DNA of 64,000 bases, taken from Synchiropus splendidus (lineage: Eukaryota > Chordata > Actinopteri > Syngnathiformes > Callionymidae). Position 1 is the first letter of the stretch. Each line of letters begins with the position of its first letter. Shown here one piece after another: positions 35,336 to 49,841 of this stretch. The notes beneath the pieces were generated by a model that did no database searches, was not told where the DNA came from, and worked only from the letters and a program-made list of their open reading frames with translations. The position numbers were made by a program, and so were the translations under genes. The DNA lies in contig NC_071334.1 in assembly GCF_027744825.2 (NCBI RefSeq), positions 41,889,437 through 41,953,436 of the forward strand, written 5' to 3'.

Positions 35336-36042
35336 GAACTTTGTAAGGTGGTGCCCGAGTCCACCGTGGGAAAAGAGGTCTTAGGTCAATTTCAAAATTA
35401 GTTAAGCTTGACAGGCCGCCACTGACCTGCACAGGTGCTCCCACTTTCCCTTCTGCTCTTTACTTCCTCCGTCACTGACCTCCTCACCTTATAGGTCACA
35501 GATACTAAACCCCAGGTCCAGCTCAGCCCCCCTTCTTCTTTATCTTCTTCATCCCGCTCCACAGGACGAGTCTGGCTCCATTAGCAGAAGCAAATACAAA
35601 CTCCAGGCCAGCGGAGAGGACAAAAGACCAGGCCAAGTGATCACTCTCACCCTATTCATGGTGAAATTAACTTCAGTTTTGACACTGTAGATACATATTT
35701 TACTTGATTTCTATGTGGAGCTTATTTGGGGGACAAAGGTGCTAATGGTTGTTGACATGTCTGACTGAGAAATGCAGCGGCATAGCTGCTTGTGAGCCCT
35801 TCTGCAGTGTGGCCTCCCACTGCTCAGCCTGCCATGTGCAATTAAACATTTGGCCGTCGAAGTACTCAGCAGTGTGCTCATGCCAAAATCAGGCCTCTCA
35901 AAATAGCCATTCCATTAGAAGTGCTGACAGCAGCAAGGAAAGGTGAGCTGAGAGTTTGGGGCCAGAGGAACCATATGCGGGGCATCATGGGCCCCTGAAT
36001 CTGGTGGTAGTAATGCTGCTATGACAGATGATCATTAATCAA

Positions 36043-36043
<1 letters not shown>

Positions 36044-36085
<42 letters not shown>
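36044..36085 (+). repeat. (TAA)14 microsatellite
   Basis: An uninterrupted trinucleotide repeat of 42 bases. Neither flank is repetitive. Confidence 0.95.
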
Positions 36086-36087
<2 letters not shown>

Positions 36088-37693
36088 GGCTCTGAACATT
36101 GCGACACTGCTTCATAGAACTTGACTTCACACATTAAAATAATCCTTTGCAGGGTGTGGAGTCACGTTTGGGGACCAGATTGAATGGTGTTTGATTCAAG
36201 CTTATTTGCTGCCACACTTGTTACATATTATATTACATTATGAAGCCCTCAGGTCCAACAAAAATCATCACAATCGTTGTGGCCAAACTAGGAAATAGTT
36301 TAATACAGACTGACTGTAATGAATCTTGCCTCACGAAGCAAGAGTCATGCAAACACCGTTATCATTTCAAATTTGGTGTCAAACCTGACAAAAAAAGCAG
36401 CTGAACATGCAATACTGTGGTTGTAAACTGAGCACCAATTTACAACAAACATTATTGTGATTTTAAAATGAATTTAAATTGAGAACATTACTAAAATCCG
36501 ATGACATAAGCCATTCTTTTTTTTTTTCTTCAGATTGCTGACAATGAAATTGTACTCGTGACTTGACCCTATACACCACTAGACATAGTTGCATTACATT
36601 TAGATAATAAGGACTGGATTATCACATTCCATGAATAGCAGCTTCATTATGAAATGAACCCTTTAATGTACTCTCAAAATGAGTTTTCAGTTTTTGCATT
36701 GCGTGCATGTCTCCTGATTTCAGTGAAAGACTGTATTCAGTTGTGAGTTGCCCATCTGAATCAAAACTGGAAAAAAAGGTTACCACATCTCTGAACAGAT
36801 TCCGATGCCGCTTTATGGACACTGTCACTTTGGTGTGGAGGTTGTCCCACAGAGGTCTAGCGAGTGAGACCCAGTACAGAATAGTACTCACCAACTTGCA
36901 GTTTTGTTTCAAATTAACAAAGTCCTCACCTAGTCCCATCATAGTCAAACTAAACAGTTTCATGTAGGCTATCTACCACAGTAAACTGCCAGTGTAGTCT
37001 GACTGACAGAAATTCAAATTCCTCCTCCATAGTCAGACCAAAGGCCCATTTATGCTGCCTTTGCGTACGGAATTGTATCCATCCTTTTCAAACTATGTTA
37101 CTGTCATTGATCACATGCTTCAATGTGTTTTTTTTTAACATTGGTATTGCTGTTCCCCAATATATCCACCAGGAGGAGCAGCTCAGAGTCAAAAACAGAG
37201 TCACTCCAAAACCACTGTGGGAGAAGCATTGATTATGTAGCACAAATGGAGGCATTGTTGTGAGGAGGCCATTAAATATATCGCCACTAGAGAAATTCGA
37301 CCATTGTCATGTCTTCTTCGTGTCACATTGGAGCTACATATCGGGTAGTAACAGCAACGCTGCCTCTCACGGTTTCAGGTGGTACTGTGCCGTTTGGTCT
37401 GCATCCGTAAACGTTGTGGAAACATGCAGAAATACAAAGGAAATGAAGGCAGAGAATGGACAGAAGGGTCTGTCCAGATCCGGATCAGTATGTAACCTTG
37501 AGCACAAATGGGCCTTAAGCTGTTCACATCCATTTTAAAAACCCAGTCTTTGCCACATTAGTGGATAAATTCTGGGTTGTCATGTGGCCGTGGTAACTAA
37601 TACAAACTGGTCATTTCCTTCTGAGAAGACCATTTCTTGATACATTAAACAGCTGTTGGAATATTTTCAAATGTTGTACCTAAAATCATAGTT

Positions 37694-37707
37694 CCATTAG
37701 AGGGTGC
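37694..37707 (+). promoter_or_regulatory. Weak CTCF-like site
   Basis: CCATTAGAGGGTGC matches 12 of 14 positions of the CTCF core consensus, with AGC following. It is weaker than the sites at 2546 and 19347, and is given mainly because it lies in otherwise featureless DNA. Confidence 0.18.
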
Positions 37708-39498
37708 AGCATCTTTGTTTACGCTATGCTTGAGCTCACGAAAATGGAAGATAATTACAAGACATTGGCAAAGAAGGTTCGTACCGTGCTTGACTTACCT
37801 AAATAATGTCCCAATCTTGGAATCATAGTTGACTTGGTGTCAAGTAACATAATGACTTGGGACTGCTTTGGTCAACAAAAGATTGGCATGCTATGTGAAA
37901 ATGACAAAATAAATATATGCATTAAATGTGAAATAAATGTTCCCTTCAGCTGCTTGTTTTACTGCTGTTAATGCAACACATCTTCAAAACTTGGGAAAGC
38001 ACTGCCTGCCTTTGAAACCCTCGCTCTCATAGGAACCAGTTGTGATTGTCTCAACATAACTAAAACACGAGATATGTTTCACATGAAAGTCAGAGTGAAC
38101 AGCAGAGGCTTTGTGAGGTTGACAGTTTTCAGAAAAAATAACCTTGCCATCTCATCTGAGATACAACAACACCAAACAGTTGTCTTACGAGTCCTTGATG
38201 AACAATATTGAATTAACAAAAAGGAACCCATTTGACAAGCTCTTGTCAGAGCTTAAGCGGAGCAGAGATGTTGGCAGCACCAGCTGTCTGTGAGGCCCTG
38301 GTGGCACCCTCCTCAACCTCTCGCCTGTGTCCATGTCTCTCTATTGTGGCCTGCACTATTGTGAGTCAACGGCACTGCCATCTCTGTGCCAGCTGGCCAC
38401 TTAAGAAGGGAGACGGTGAACAATGGAAAAAAAGGGCGGTGTTGGACGAGCAGAATTTCTCTGCTCTGAGGCCATTTAGCTTGTGGCTCGATGTATATTC
38501 AACCCAAATGTGTGTACATTTTTGAAGAGTCGTAAATAGTCACCAGAACTGGTTCCTATTTTGTGTATCTAGTTAACATGAAGACATCCAAAAGCCTGAC
38601 ACACAAGTCCCTCTATTGGACTGAAAAACTGGGAGCAGTTAGGAGGCAGGTCTGGAATCCATCTGAGATTGACAAATCCCACTATTGAAAGATGCAGGCT
38701 GGAGTAATACACTCCGACATGGCCTCTCTCCCCCTGACACCCCAGCCATGTGGTGCGGGACCCTGCCAGGAAAGCATGTCACAGCTCATCACAGTTGTGA
38801 ATGAATATTCATGCTACCAAAAGAGGGACTGTGTCATTTTTTTTTTTACTTTACACAACCAGGACATGGAGTGCGAAGTTCACTTCGGGTTCATGCACAC
38901 GACAACAAGGCATTTCCACCACGCTGTGTGGATCCCACTGGCTTGCTGTCCAAATTCAGGTGTAGCAACAGTCGGTGTTGGTCTCACAAACGTACTCCAA
39001 TTTGTGCACACATTGCCAATGCTTTTCAGATGCCTTGGCTGTTACCATGTGTGAGTCAGCGTTGGGGGTGCAGGGTTTGACGGCAGGTGAAGCACCAGCT
39101 TCCCCTTCATGAACTTCTCAAATAGAAAATGGATGTCACTACACATTCTTCCCAAGCCATAGAGCCAATGTCCAAAACACTTTACTGGGCACCACAATCA
39201 TCCTTTTAGGGAAAATGAGAACTTTGTTCCCACAGTGACTAAATTAGCATCGAGGGAGCATCATAACTAGGATGTGACATTTCTAACAAGATGATTGTAT
39301 GACTAATGGCACACAAGTTCACACCCAACTGAGTGAAGCCTGTGATTCAAATGGTGAATTTATTCAGAAAACTCTTTGGCTGCAATTGTGAACTTTTAAG
39401 TCTGGAAAGTACAACTTCCATTTTCTTATTTTCTTCATCAATTGGATGTTTTTTTCATTTTCACATTTTCATATTGGAGAAATATGTCACCTCATCTA

Positions 39499-39616
<118 letters not shown>

Positions 39617-41269
39617 AGCTGTATTAACTACATCTGTGTGAGGGGATGGCAGGGAATGCACATATTCTGGAGTTTGTTGCTTCAAGAAAAACAGTAAAAG
39701 CTAAATAAATTAATCAAAAAAGTATAACAAATCTTTGCGTAATTTTCCATTTTGCCCTCACTTGTCACAGCAGAGAATGTAGACTCAGGCGTGATTAAGC
39801 AGATCAGGTAGAACAATTAGTAGCCTGCAAACCAGGTCATCCAAACTAGTATGGGAGGATTTACTTAGTGATTTATTTTCCTCGTCTCACCACCCTGGGA
39901 CAGCAAAGGGAACTTGGCAAATGGCTCCCAAGTCTGTCCCAATGGTCCAAATGATACTGAATGTGTTGTAGCATGTGCCAGCTCATAGTTTTTCAACGTA
40001 CTAAAGGACTGGCATGAGTTAAACTGCTGTCATGCTGGACCATTTGTGTGTTTGTGTTTCATCTGTCAAGCATATATAGTGCTGAAATAAGTCAGATTTG
40101 AAGTGCCTAAGTCCTTAACCAAACCAAAACAAATCCCCGGCCGAGGCCACACATGCATCAGGAAGTGTGCATCAGTTCCAATCAGGTGCATCCATTCATT
40201 TTCATTTCCACCCCCGTCTTTCATTAAAAGAAAACAAGATCCCAATAATAATTTTTGACAGCAGGGTGATGGATGATAGAAAAACAACCAGCAGCCTGCA
40301 GCTTTCACAGGGCGTGTATGTCTCTGAACATCTGCAGCGAGGGCCTGGACCTGCAGACATTAAGGGTCACTGAAAATGGCCTTGACTCTTATCCATCCTC
40401 TAGCAGAATATTTAAATTTGCACTTCCTCCGCTGATGAGCCTCGCTTCGATCGCACCTGCCAGTGCTTTGGGCCTCTGAAAAAACAAGTTCAACATGTGA
40501 TTCTGCTCAGCTAGCACAAACAGGCGTAGTGTGGGATTTTTTTCTCCTTTTTTCTCTTTTTTTTTTTTTTAAAGAATGAAAACTATGCATTTTCTTGATC
40601 AATTAGACTCATGGACTGCACACTACACTGTCCACACAGTCCTATTTTGAAAAACCTGAAAAACCAACGCGTGACTTGCCACAGCATCAAAATTGTGTTT
40701 GAAACTTGATACAACAAGTTTTGAGAACAGTTGGGCCATCTAAGACTGTGTGGAGGTTCATGTGGCTCACCTTCGGATCCAGCCAGAGGAGAGCCTTAAA
40801 ACAAACAAATGTGCGACAGATGTTTTGACAGCAGAACCCCCTGCTTTGGTTTTATAATTAAAAATGTCCAACCTGAAGGTCCAGCTCTGTCACACCCTCA
40901 GTACAAAGCAGCAGTGCAATTTGGAATGAACTGCTTGGTACTCATGCTCCACCCACGACATCTCTTTTCATTCAAGTTTTGTCCTGCATTTGGAAGTGTC
41001 CCTCCTCAGCCGGGTGTGATCTCGCTGGACATGAAACCTCTCGGCCACCCAGGCGAAGCCTCTCCAGCGGGTTCGCAGGTAAAGATTAGTTGAGAGTCCT
41101 CAGCAAGAAAGCATTCAATCCCATTCAAGTAGGCCCCTGTATCAAACACTGCCTCTGTGAGAGTGGAGGTCTTTCTTCTCGTCTCCCATCCTACTCTCTG
41201 ATTCATTCCTACTGAATCGCCTTTGAAACCGGCGTCCCGCACCCCAACACACCTCGCCCTCTTCGGCCT

Positions 41270-41400
41270 TCATCTCTTGTCAATCACATAGGTCCAGGAA
41301 ATGAGCGCTCTTTGTGGGATTAATTAATGGCAGGAGCTGGTCAGAGAGCTATCGGAGCTGTAATTGCTACTCAGCATACGCGCTGCAGGAAAAAGTTTGG
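41270..41400. promoter_or_regulatory. Candidate conserved noncoding element
   Basis: Includes TTGTCAATCACATAGG, TGGGATTAATTAATGGCAGG and GAGCTGTAATTGCTACTC. The paired TAAT cores in GGATTAATTAATGG (41317-41330) would suit paired-type homeodomain dimers. The stretch has a mixed composition unlike its neighbours and no repeat signature. Conservation is untested. Confidence 0.3.
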
Positions 41401-44400
41401 GGTTGCAGTTTTCGTCTACGGCGGGGGTGTTCCTGAGTGCTTTGAACTGAAGGGCTGCTCTGCAGTGGATTAAAGTGAGAAGAGAGAGATAGAAGATGGA
41501 GAGGAGGAGGAATGGGGGGCTTTTGAAGTCTGCTAGAAGAAGAAGTGAACTTGTGTCTGGCAACATCAAACAGTGTTATCACCCACTCTCACCTGTTGAC
41601 ACCTGCACGTTTCCTCCCGCTTGCCCTCCTCGTCCCACAGATGGCGGTTCACGCAGTTCATGGCAACTTGCGCTTCTCAGAACCGCATTCTCTTTTTTCC
41701 TCCATTTGCCATGCACCTGCACTCCGAGGTCAGAACTGGTGCATCTTTGTATCGTTACCATATTATTCCGCCAAACTCCCACACATCAGCCCGTGTGAAG
41801 CTCCGTTCATGAGGTGTAGACGAACGAGAGGTCACCGACATGAATTATTTTGCTCTCATTTGCAACACAAAGGTCTATACAACTTTCTTTTTAAAACAAA
41901 TATTAATGATAATGTATTCTTGGCTGCTGTTCCAGCAACAATCACTCTTGATTCGGGAAGTTCTAAGCAAACAAAACAAAAATACATTTATTAAATAAAT
42001 ACAATTGGAATTAAGTGGAATATTGAATATAAATATAGATGTTGACACGTGCTCAGCATCAGACGATCGGGGGTGCGCCACTACACCAGACATGGGGCGT
42101 GGATGGAAGTGGGCAGAAGAAAACGAGGGTGGAAGCCAGGATAATCGTGGAGTAAAGGGGGGCTGATTCAGCCATCACACCCTGCTAACAATTTCTGTCA
42201 GATCCCTGGAGGTTCCTTAATGAGCCCCACCGACACGGCCGATGGCGAGATCCCAACACTGGCTCACTGAAGTGAGAAGCCAGAAGATCGGCACCTAGCA
42301 GCGTCGCAGTTTTATTTTCCTCTTTTCTCTCCTGCCTCCTCACTCTGTCAGAGCAGAACTCAGATGCAGAACACTGCACTGACACAAGTTTAGCAAGACA
42401 TGACTATTCATTTTAATACCTTCCAAACAATATACTTGGTCATCCTCCCATGCCTCACCCCAAAATAAAACACATTGCCTTTGTAAATGCATTTGTCGTT
42501 TTTTTTGTGATCCTCAAAAACATAATTCTGCCACTAGATACCAAAGTAAATCTAATCTAATCTACTTTCACTAATTAATAAATTAAAATCAAAAATGTTT
42601 TTGAACATGTGTTTGCAAACAAATCATTACAAATGTCATTTCCAATGAAGAATATTTACATGCAATTGATGAAGTAAAATGAAAAGATGAAGGTAAATAT
42701 CAACAGATTTCGATATTTCACCTCTTAGGTTCAGGCTTATTGTAAGTTTTGTTTTGTTTTTTTTTTTTGAAGAAGAAGTAATAACTCAACTACCTACTAT
42801 AAAGGAGGCTGTTTTTGATTACCTTGTTTGTGGACAATTATCAGTCAGACTGCAGTCACCAATAATAATTATTTTAAGAGTAATATACATCAAATGAAGC
42901 TGTAAACCCTATTCTACATATTGTTTGTACACTAGATCCATTCTCAGAATGTTCTCATTCAAGAGATGTTGCAGGAGACTTGTGTCCTCTATGTGTGCTC
43001 CTTCCTTCTTTTTTCTCACTGAAATCGAATGTTTCGTGTCACTACAAAATGACACACTGTCGCTAAATGTGTCTAGTATTTCAGCATTCTTAAAAACAAA
43101 GTACCATGGCAGTGAGAGACAATAATGTCATCTGCACGTATGTGGACCGGGGACCCAAGAGGTTAACGATAGATTTATTTATTTATTTTGTTTCTATTTG
43201 AAATGGATCCAAGTGCATTGTGGGCACTTCAGTGGAGTATTAACAATAACATGGGATTGATTCCAGCTAAACCTGCATCCTGTCTATCTGGTGTTTGAGT
43301 GCCCTGTCTTGCTTGTGTGGCTCTCACTGATGACCATCCAGGATGACCTCTGCTTTTCGCCCCATGTAACTCATATAGGCTCATTTCTAACTCAATGAAT
43401 GCAGCCCTACTGGCTGCACTGCCTCCACTTTAATGGTTTTATTTCATTTTTTTTTTTTTTTTATTGGAAAGATTACTTTGCAGCTGGACAGATAAGCCTG
43501 ACCTGCTAGGAAACAATCCCAGATGCTCTGATCAGGCCAAGTGGGTTTGTTCCAAACCAGTAGTTTTTTCAATGCAAGCTTGCATATCAGCAACGTCATT
43601 TATTTTTTTTCGGACAGAGGTCGATTTTTTCCAAAGTTTGGTTTGCGACAAGAGCCTATCAGACCAAGCGAAGAGTTTGTTGACACATTACATACCAAAC
43701 AATTCAACATGGCGGAGCGCTTCATTGTGTCCTTTATAACAAACCGCATATAACCTAAATTATAAAAACAACATTTGGAGGAGGATTGCAGCAGAGATTG
43801 GCTATGATGACGGTGTGTGTATATGGCACAACATGAAAAAAATAAAAGCCTTGTGATTGTGCATCATCCTCTGATCTACATTGTCAGAGGTCAGAAGTGG
43901 ACGCCGATAGAGCGACAAGAGGGGCAAGATGCTTTGATTATCATTTTATTCACCAAAAAACAGCTTTATTTTAGTGAGTAGCTGCACTTTATCAGGTCAC
44001 TTTAAGCTAAGCATGGGTAAATAGACAGCAGCTTTATCAAGTTTCATTGGACTTAATGTGATGGCCTATATAAACAGCAGGCCAAGGAACAGGGATGAAC
44101 CCACTTTTGGCTTGGACGCATGAATTATCCCGCCCACAGACGCTCCACACATGCACTCACAGGCAAGTACAACACACACACACTACATAAGTCTGTGGAG
44201 ACAGTAAAGGGAAAGTTGCTTCTCTAAGTCTGGCTTGACTTGGCCTGAGGCGAAACGTGACCTTTGCACCACAAAGGTGAAACACTCTGTTCTTGCCGGT
44301 TTGAGAAAAATGCCTCCAGACGGAACATTTTTCCCTCCTCACATCTCATCTTTTCATCGGTTATTGTGCACTGTTTTTCTTTTCAACCATTCTTCAATGC

Positions 44401-47400
44401 CCCCTTTACAGCCCTCCACCTCACCCATCTGCTTTTGACAGGTCCCTGATGTGCTTTTTATCACCATATGGCTGCTCACCTAGGAGGACCGGACACGTGT
44501 TAGGAGCTGTGGCACAAAGTCTGGGGGGATAAGAAGTACAAACGCAGCTTGAGCCTGGCTCACAACAGGGTTGCCATTTTGGTCAAACCTTTTTTTAAAT
44601 ATGAAATTTACACTTGACCTTGATGGAATTTTGGTTTTCACATAGATGACACCAAAATAATGACTGAAGCAACAACAAAAAAAGAGTGGTTTATCAGTAT
44701 ATTAAAAGATTATATTAGGAGTCTAAATATTTTCCAGCTATGACTTGATTTATCAAACCCGGAGGGCTGACCATTGCGAGACACAGAGACGCCCTAAATC
44801 TACATGAACACAGTCATGCATATAAACAATATTTTATTGAATGAAGGTCGAGTTACTGATATTTTTTTTAAGCCTGCTTAATTAGTTAAACATTTGACAG
44901 CATTTATGCATAGAGATGGAACACACAGTCTTGGTCATTACTCATTCACACTCATTCATACTCATACTAAAAAATGATATCATTAATTATAGACAAAAGT
45001 ATTTCTTAATGTTCACAAAATAAATGCAGAAGATCATTTAGTATATGAGAACAGTTGTGATGATGCTATCTTTTATTTTATTTGACTTTTGTATTCGCCA
45101 TCATTCAACCAACCATGATCATTATGTAAAGTTTGTGTTAAACTCATGAGAAAACCTTTTACTTCATCGCTGAACGGAATGAATCCAACAGATTTCATAT
45201 TTCACTTTTATACATAGTTTCAGTTAGTTTCGTGGTATGTAAATACGTTACTCTGTCCGTACATCTTTTTATTAAATCAGAACTTAATGTGTATTCGTTC
45301 AGAACAGAAACAAAAAAATAAGAAGAAACATTTTCATCACTTCATTCCATCACGCTTGATCAATTAATATGGAAAACCTCTGGACAACATTAGCAAGTTC
45401 TTCTATCAACACAGCACTCGAATATGTGATGTTCAAAGCTTCGAGTTTCCTTAACTGTCACTTTCACTACTCTAACATTCTAATTTTAGATGATCACTGG
45501 GGTTGCTGTTTGGTCAATGATATCGTTTTCACGCACTCCAAGCTTTACACAGCCAACACGATTATGTCAGATTGTATCTCTTTTTTTTTTTTTTTTGGTC
45601 AATAGTAAGTAAACGCTTCAACCCTGTAATGTGTGTTTTGGTTTTTTTTAAGGAAAAACATGGGTCAAAGAATGAAAAAAAAAAAGAAATCATTTGAACT
45701 TTATTAAAGAGGTGTGTCATTGGTATCAGAAAACACGGATGGTGTTGCGTGGGCTTTGTTGTGAGTGGTGAGGAATGAGGACAAGTGTTCCAGGTGGTGC
45801 TAACCAGAGTGCTCATGGACACACTATCACTATTCACCGCTTAATCTGGATCTGCTGAGCTGGAGCCAACTCACCATGGCCTCAATTTGCTTCCACGCCA
45901 TGTGGAGAAATGTAAATACTGCCACATTCTATACAAGAGAGATGCATCGTGGCCGACATGAGGCGCTGCTGAGTTTGACTGAGACATTATTGTGTGCAAG
46001 TTCTCTCTAGCAACTCAAAAGGCTCACCAACAGCGCTGCCATTTTTCCTGAGAAACGGCTGGTTGTTGGGTGAAGTGCTAGTGACCACTATGAGCAAAGC
46101 CATGCCCTTTGCAGGGATATTGATGTTCAGAAATGCAGGAAAAAAATCTTAAGTTGATGGTTTCCAAGGATATGTTTGGGAACAAACACTTGTATTATCC
46201 AAAATACTTTCCACTTTTAGTGTCTTGTGATATGAAGAACTTCAAGTAAGCAACCATTTGGATGTTTATTGTATATTGTTGGTTTACTTATGTCACCTTT
46301 GTGGGAGGAAAATCAGCACCATTGTTTTAGCAGAAAAAAAGAACAAAAATTGAGGGGACTACTCACCATTTGACCTGGGATTCAGCATGCTTTTTTGCTT
46401 GTGTTTTCATGCTTTACAGAACGAAGGATTAGAGAGGCACGAATACAAAATGAAAGTGGCCTTCTGGAATTAGAGGTCTGCAAAGTGGATGAAACTTCCC
46501 ACAGGGCGCAACACAGCATCAAGGACCTCGGACAGCAACTCGGAAAATCTTGTTGAACTGTGCCGGGGTCATCGTAAGGAGAAAGTTGAATAACAGAGAA
46601 ATGAAACTTCGAAGATAGTGATGTAATCACACTGCTCACTATCCCAACCTCCTGACCCTCAATGCTGTCTTAAATAATGCATGATGGGTTTTCATCCAGA
46701 CTCAGCGACAGCAGAATTCAGGACAATGGCCTTGATTTCAAGATGGTGTGAGATTTTGGGAGCTGGGTGGTGATCTCAATTACATGAAAAGAACAGATGA
46801 CAGGCCATCATTCATCCTGACTGGAAAACTTCAAAAAATGTTAACAACAATCAAATGAGACATTTAGGAATTTTTAAGCGCTTAATGTTGTTAAATCATG
46901 AAATCATCATATAACTTAGGACTAATGAACTAGTCCTAAATCAAGATGACACCGACGAAGGCTGGCCTGGAATTATCATGCATGTTATTTTGCTTGTTTT
47001 TATGTTGTTGGGTTTTTTTTAATGTTTTGTGCATCCATACACACGGGATGAGTTGATAAATATCAGGGCAATCACTCCATCTGACTTATTACCTGTATTT
47101 TTGGTATCATTTATGGAGGTAGTCCACCTTCTGGCTGGACAGAGGAGACTGAGGAGGAGAGGGAAATTGTCATGATGACTCAGAAGAACAGATCCAAATG
47201 CTAAGATCGGAGCTGGCTTACAGGACCACTCAAAACCATAAGGTTTAATACGCAATTCACAAAGAAAGAACAGGGCACAAACAGGAAACGAGGAACTAAA
47301 GATGTCGCCACCAAAACACGGAGCGACGGAAACGCTTAAGGACGGGTGAAAAACCTCAATCAGAACATGCAAGAAAACCAGATGTAGCTCAATAAAAGCA

Positions 47401-47439
47401 CACAGAAAACAAACATACAAAACAAACAATAGAAATGTG

Positions 47440-48640
47440 CCGGTGAGCTTGTGCGCCTTCGCAGCTTACCGGGATATTCCTCTCTACTGTCCGGTCACTC
47501 AGCAATAAGATGGATGAACTGGTGCTGATGTTGAGAAGGAACAGGGACTTTTCCTCCTCGACTGTTTCACAGAGACGTGGTTGAGCAAACTCATCCCAGA
47601 CACTGTGCTTCATCTGGAGGGATTCCAGCTTCACTGTGCGGACTTGGTTCCGGAGGCCACGGGCAAAACCAGAGGTGGAGGAGTTTGTGTCTACATCAAC
47701 GATTGCTGGTGTACGGACATGACTCTTCGTCTCCGGAATGAATGAATAGTGAACTGTAAAACCATTTTACTCCCCATGTGAGTTCGTTTCATTTAATCTG
47801 GTTGCCGGGTATGTCCCGCCAAGCGCGGATGTTCATGAGGCTCAGTGTGTGCTCGTGGACCAGGAACTGGATGTGGAGCGAACTTTTCCTGACTCAGAGC
47901 AGAGCATGCTGGCTCACTGTTACACATCGCTGTACAACACTTTAACGGCCTCCCTCGACCAGCACTGGAAGTCTCAGATCAGTTGATGGTACATCTTGTT
48001 CCCACATACAAGCAGATATTGAAACTTGCAAAGCCCGTTGTGAGGAGCATGAAGATCTGGAGAAGTGACGCTGTAGAGGAGCCTCAAGAAGAACTAGGTT
48101 CTTCAGAGCAGTTTCAGAGGGAGCTGAAGACACTCTGTGGTGATACTGTGCTGCAGTGTTTTGCCCTAACATTTCTGTGGTCTCTCCAGCCCCCCGTTCC
48201 ACTTTACAGCAAAGGACTGTGGTGTCTCTTACAACTAAGATGAACACAACTAAGTCACTGACCAGCCACCTCCTCCCCGCACCCTCCTTCTCTTGACATC
48301 CTAGAACAGGCCGTGCTCACTCAGTTCAGGAAGCTGAATCTTCGTGAAGCTGCCGGTACGGACAGAGTTTCCCCTGCCATCCCGAGGAATGAGCCGCTGA
48401 GCTGGCTCCAGTTTTCTTGAATTCCTATCATGTCCTAGGCTGCTTTAAATCCTCCACTATTCCTGTTCCTAAGAAAGCTAGGATCACAGGACTGAGTGAC
48501 TGCAGACCGGTGGCACTGACATCTGTGGTCATGAAGTCCTTTGAGTGCCTGGTTTTATCCCACCTTGAAGTCCATCACTGCACCCCTCCTGGACTCAATG
48601 CAGTTTTCCTGCGGAGCCAATGTTGTGCGGAGTTGCAAAA
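47440..48640 (+). mobile_element. Decayed L2/Maui-type LINE, internal fragment
   Basis: In shifting frames the plus strand gives an endonuclease start (SNKMDELVLMLRRNRDF, then a TVSQR.G-like block where ETW is expected, then a RGGGVCVYINDWC-like block near 47670-47715), a FNLVAGYVPPSADVHEA segment (47785-47840), an AVLTQFRKLNLREAAGTDRV linker (48310-48365), and the RT start [16 protein letters not shown] with [17 protein letters not shown] (48465-48555). This order is that of L2-clade ORF2. Frameshifts, stops and a collapsed middle show it is dead. The upstream end is not identified. Confidence 0.7.
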
Positions 48641-48777
48641 TGCCGAACAACATTGTTTTTATTTTTCGATTTTGGGACCATTTAAATCTAATCTGAGTTG
48701 TAGCAAATGGAAATATGTATTATATGAATTAATTTATTGGCAGAACCAACGTTGTGAGTGCTGATGCATTTATATGC

Positions 48778-49005
48778 AAACTTCTTTTTCTTTCGGCTTC
48801 TCCTTTCAGGGGTCGCCACAGCAGATCATCTTCCTCCATCTCACCCTGTCCTCTGCGTCCTCTTCTCTCAAACCTACAAACCTCATGTCCTCTTTCACCA
48901 CCTCCATAAATCTCCTCTTTGGCCTTCCTCTCCACCTTCTACCTGGCAGTTCCAACCTCAACATCTTCCTACCAATGTACTGGCTCTCTCTCTCCTCTGT
49001 ACATA
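48778..49005 (-). mobile_element. RTE-type LINE 3' fragment, second copy
   Basis: About 200 bases match 10575-10780 at most positions, beginning CTTTCGGCTTCTCCTTTCAG, GGGTCGCCACAGCAGATC and running to CCTCTGTACAT. The minus strand encodes the same RT tail (GRGGR-, KAKEEIYGGGE-like blocks). It is 5'-truncated more severely than the copy at 10561 and lies directly after the L2 fragment. Confidence 0.72.
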
Positions 49006-49412
49006 GCCTGTGACATCATTCATTGTTGATGAAGTGAGCAGTTGCTGTCATATACAGTAGTGCACGACTGTGTTTAAAGACACATGTCACAGGTTGTGGT
49101 GACTTTCTCAACTGGCTGCATTTTCATGAAAAAAAAAATTCACACATTTATACATCCTGGGAATCGGCTGGTAAAGTCAGTGATAGCATCATTCCCAGAC
49201 GGCTTCCAGTCAGAGGCTAACGCTAACATTAGCTGCGCAGTGTGCTTATATGCAGACCAGACATAACACTGCCTGATGAGGTGCAAACTGATCTCATTCT
49301 CTCTGAAACAATGTTGAAAAATTTTAAGGAATTTTTACCCTAATCATCAGGTCATTAGTAGTTAGTAATTTCTGACTCAGATTCAGCACAAATTTGCATA
49401 CTTGACTGAAAC
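49006..49412. other. Host DNA between LINE insertions
   Basis: About 400 bases of AT-rich unique sequence between the RTE-type fragment and the Rex3 target duplication. Nothing is recognised. Confidence 0.5.
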
Positions 49413-49420
49413 GAGTTGTA
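49413..49420. repeat. Target-site duplication of Rex3, left copy (GAGTTGTA)
   Basis: GAGTTGTA directly precedes the first Rex3 base and recurs directly after the 3' tail at 52778-52785. The start of the element at 49421 is set by this duplication. Confidence 0.7.
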
Positions 49421-49841
49421 TGGAACTGCAACCTTATCGTGGTGGGGGAGTTTGTGTACCTTGAATGATCCTAGGAGCTATGTTGTTGGGGGCGTTATGC
49501 TCCTGGTAGGGTCTCCCATGGCAAACAGGTCCTAGGTGACGGGTCAGACTAAGAGCAGTTCAGAAGCCCCGATGACAAAAACAAAAACACCAAGGACCGT
49601 GACGTCGCCCGGCATGGCGCAGCCGGGGCCCCACCCTGGAGCCAGGCCTGGGGTTGGGGCTCGAATGCGAGCGCCTGGTGGCCGGGCCTCTGCCCATGGG
49701 GCCCTGCCAAGCCCGAACGAATGACATGGGCCATCCCTCCTGCGGACCCACCACCCACAGAGGGAGTCATAGGGGTCGGGTGCAAAGAGAACTAGGTGGC
49801 AGTCGAGGCCGGGGGGCCCGACGACCTGGTTCGTGTGGACA

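Noticed and set aside
36001..36090. CRISPR-like or satellite array
   Set aside because: It is a simple TAA microsatellite, and no spaced direct repeats typical of CRISPR occur anywhere in this eukaryotic sequence.
47019..47429. 136-codon minus frame
   Set aside because: Hydrophobic and cysteine-rich by composition only; it abuts the L2 fragment and has no family match I know.
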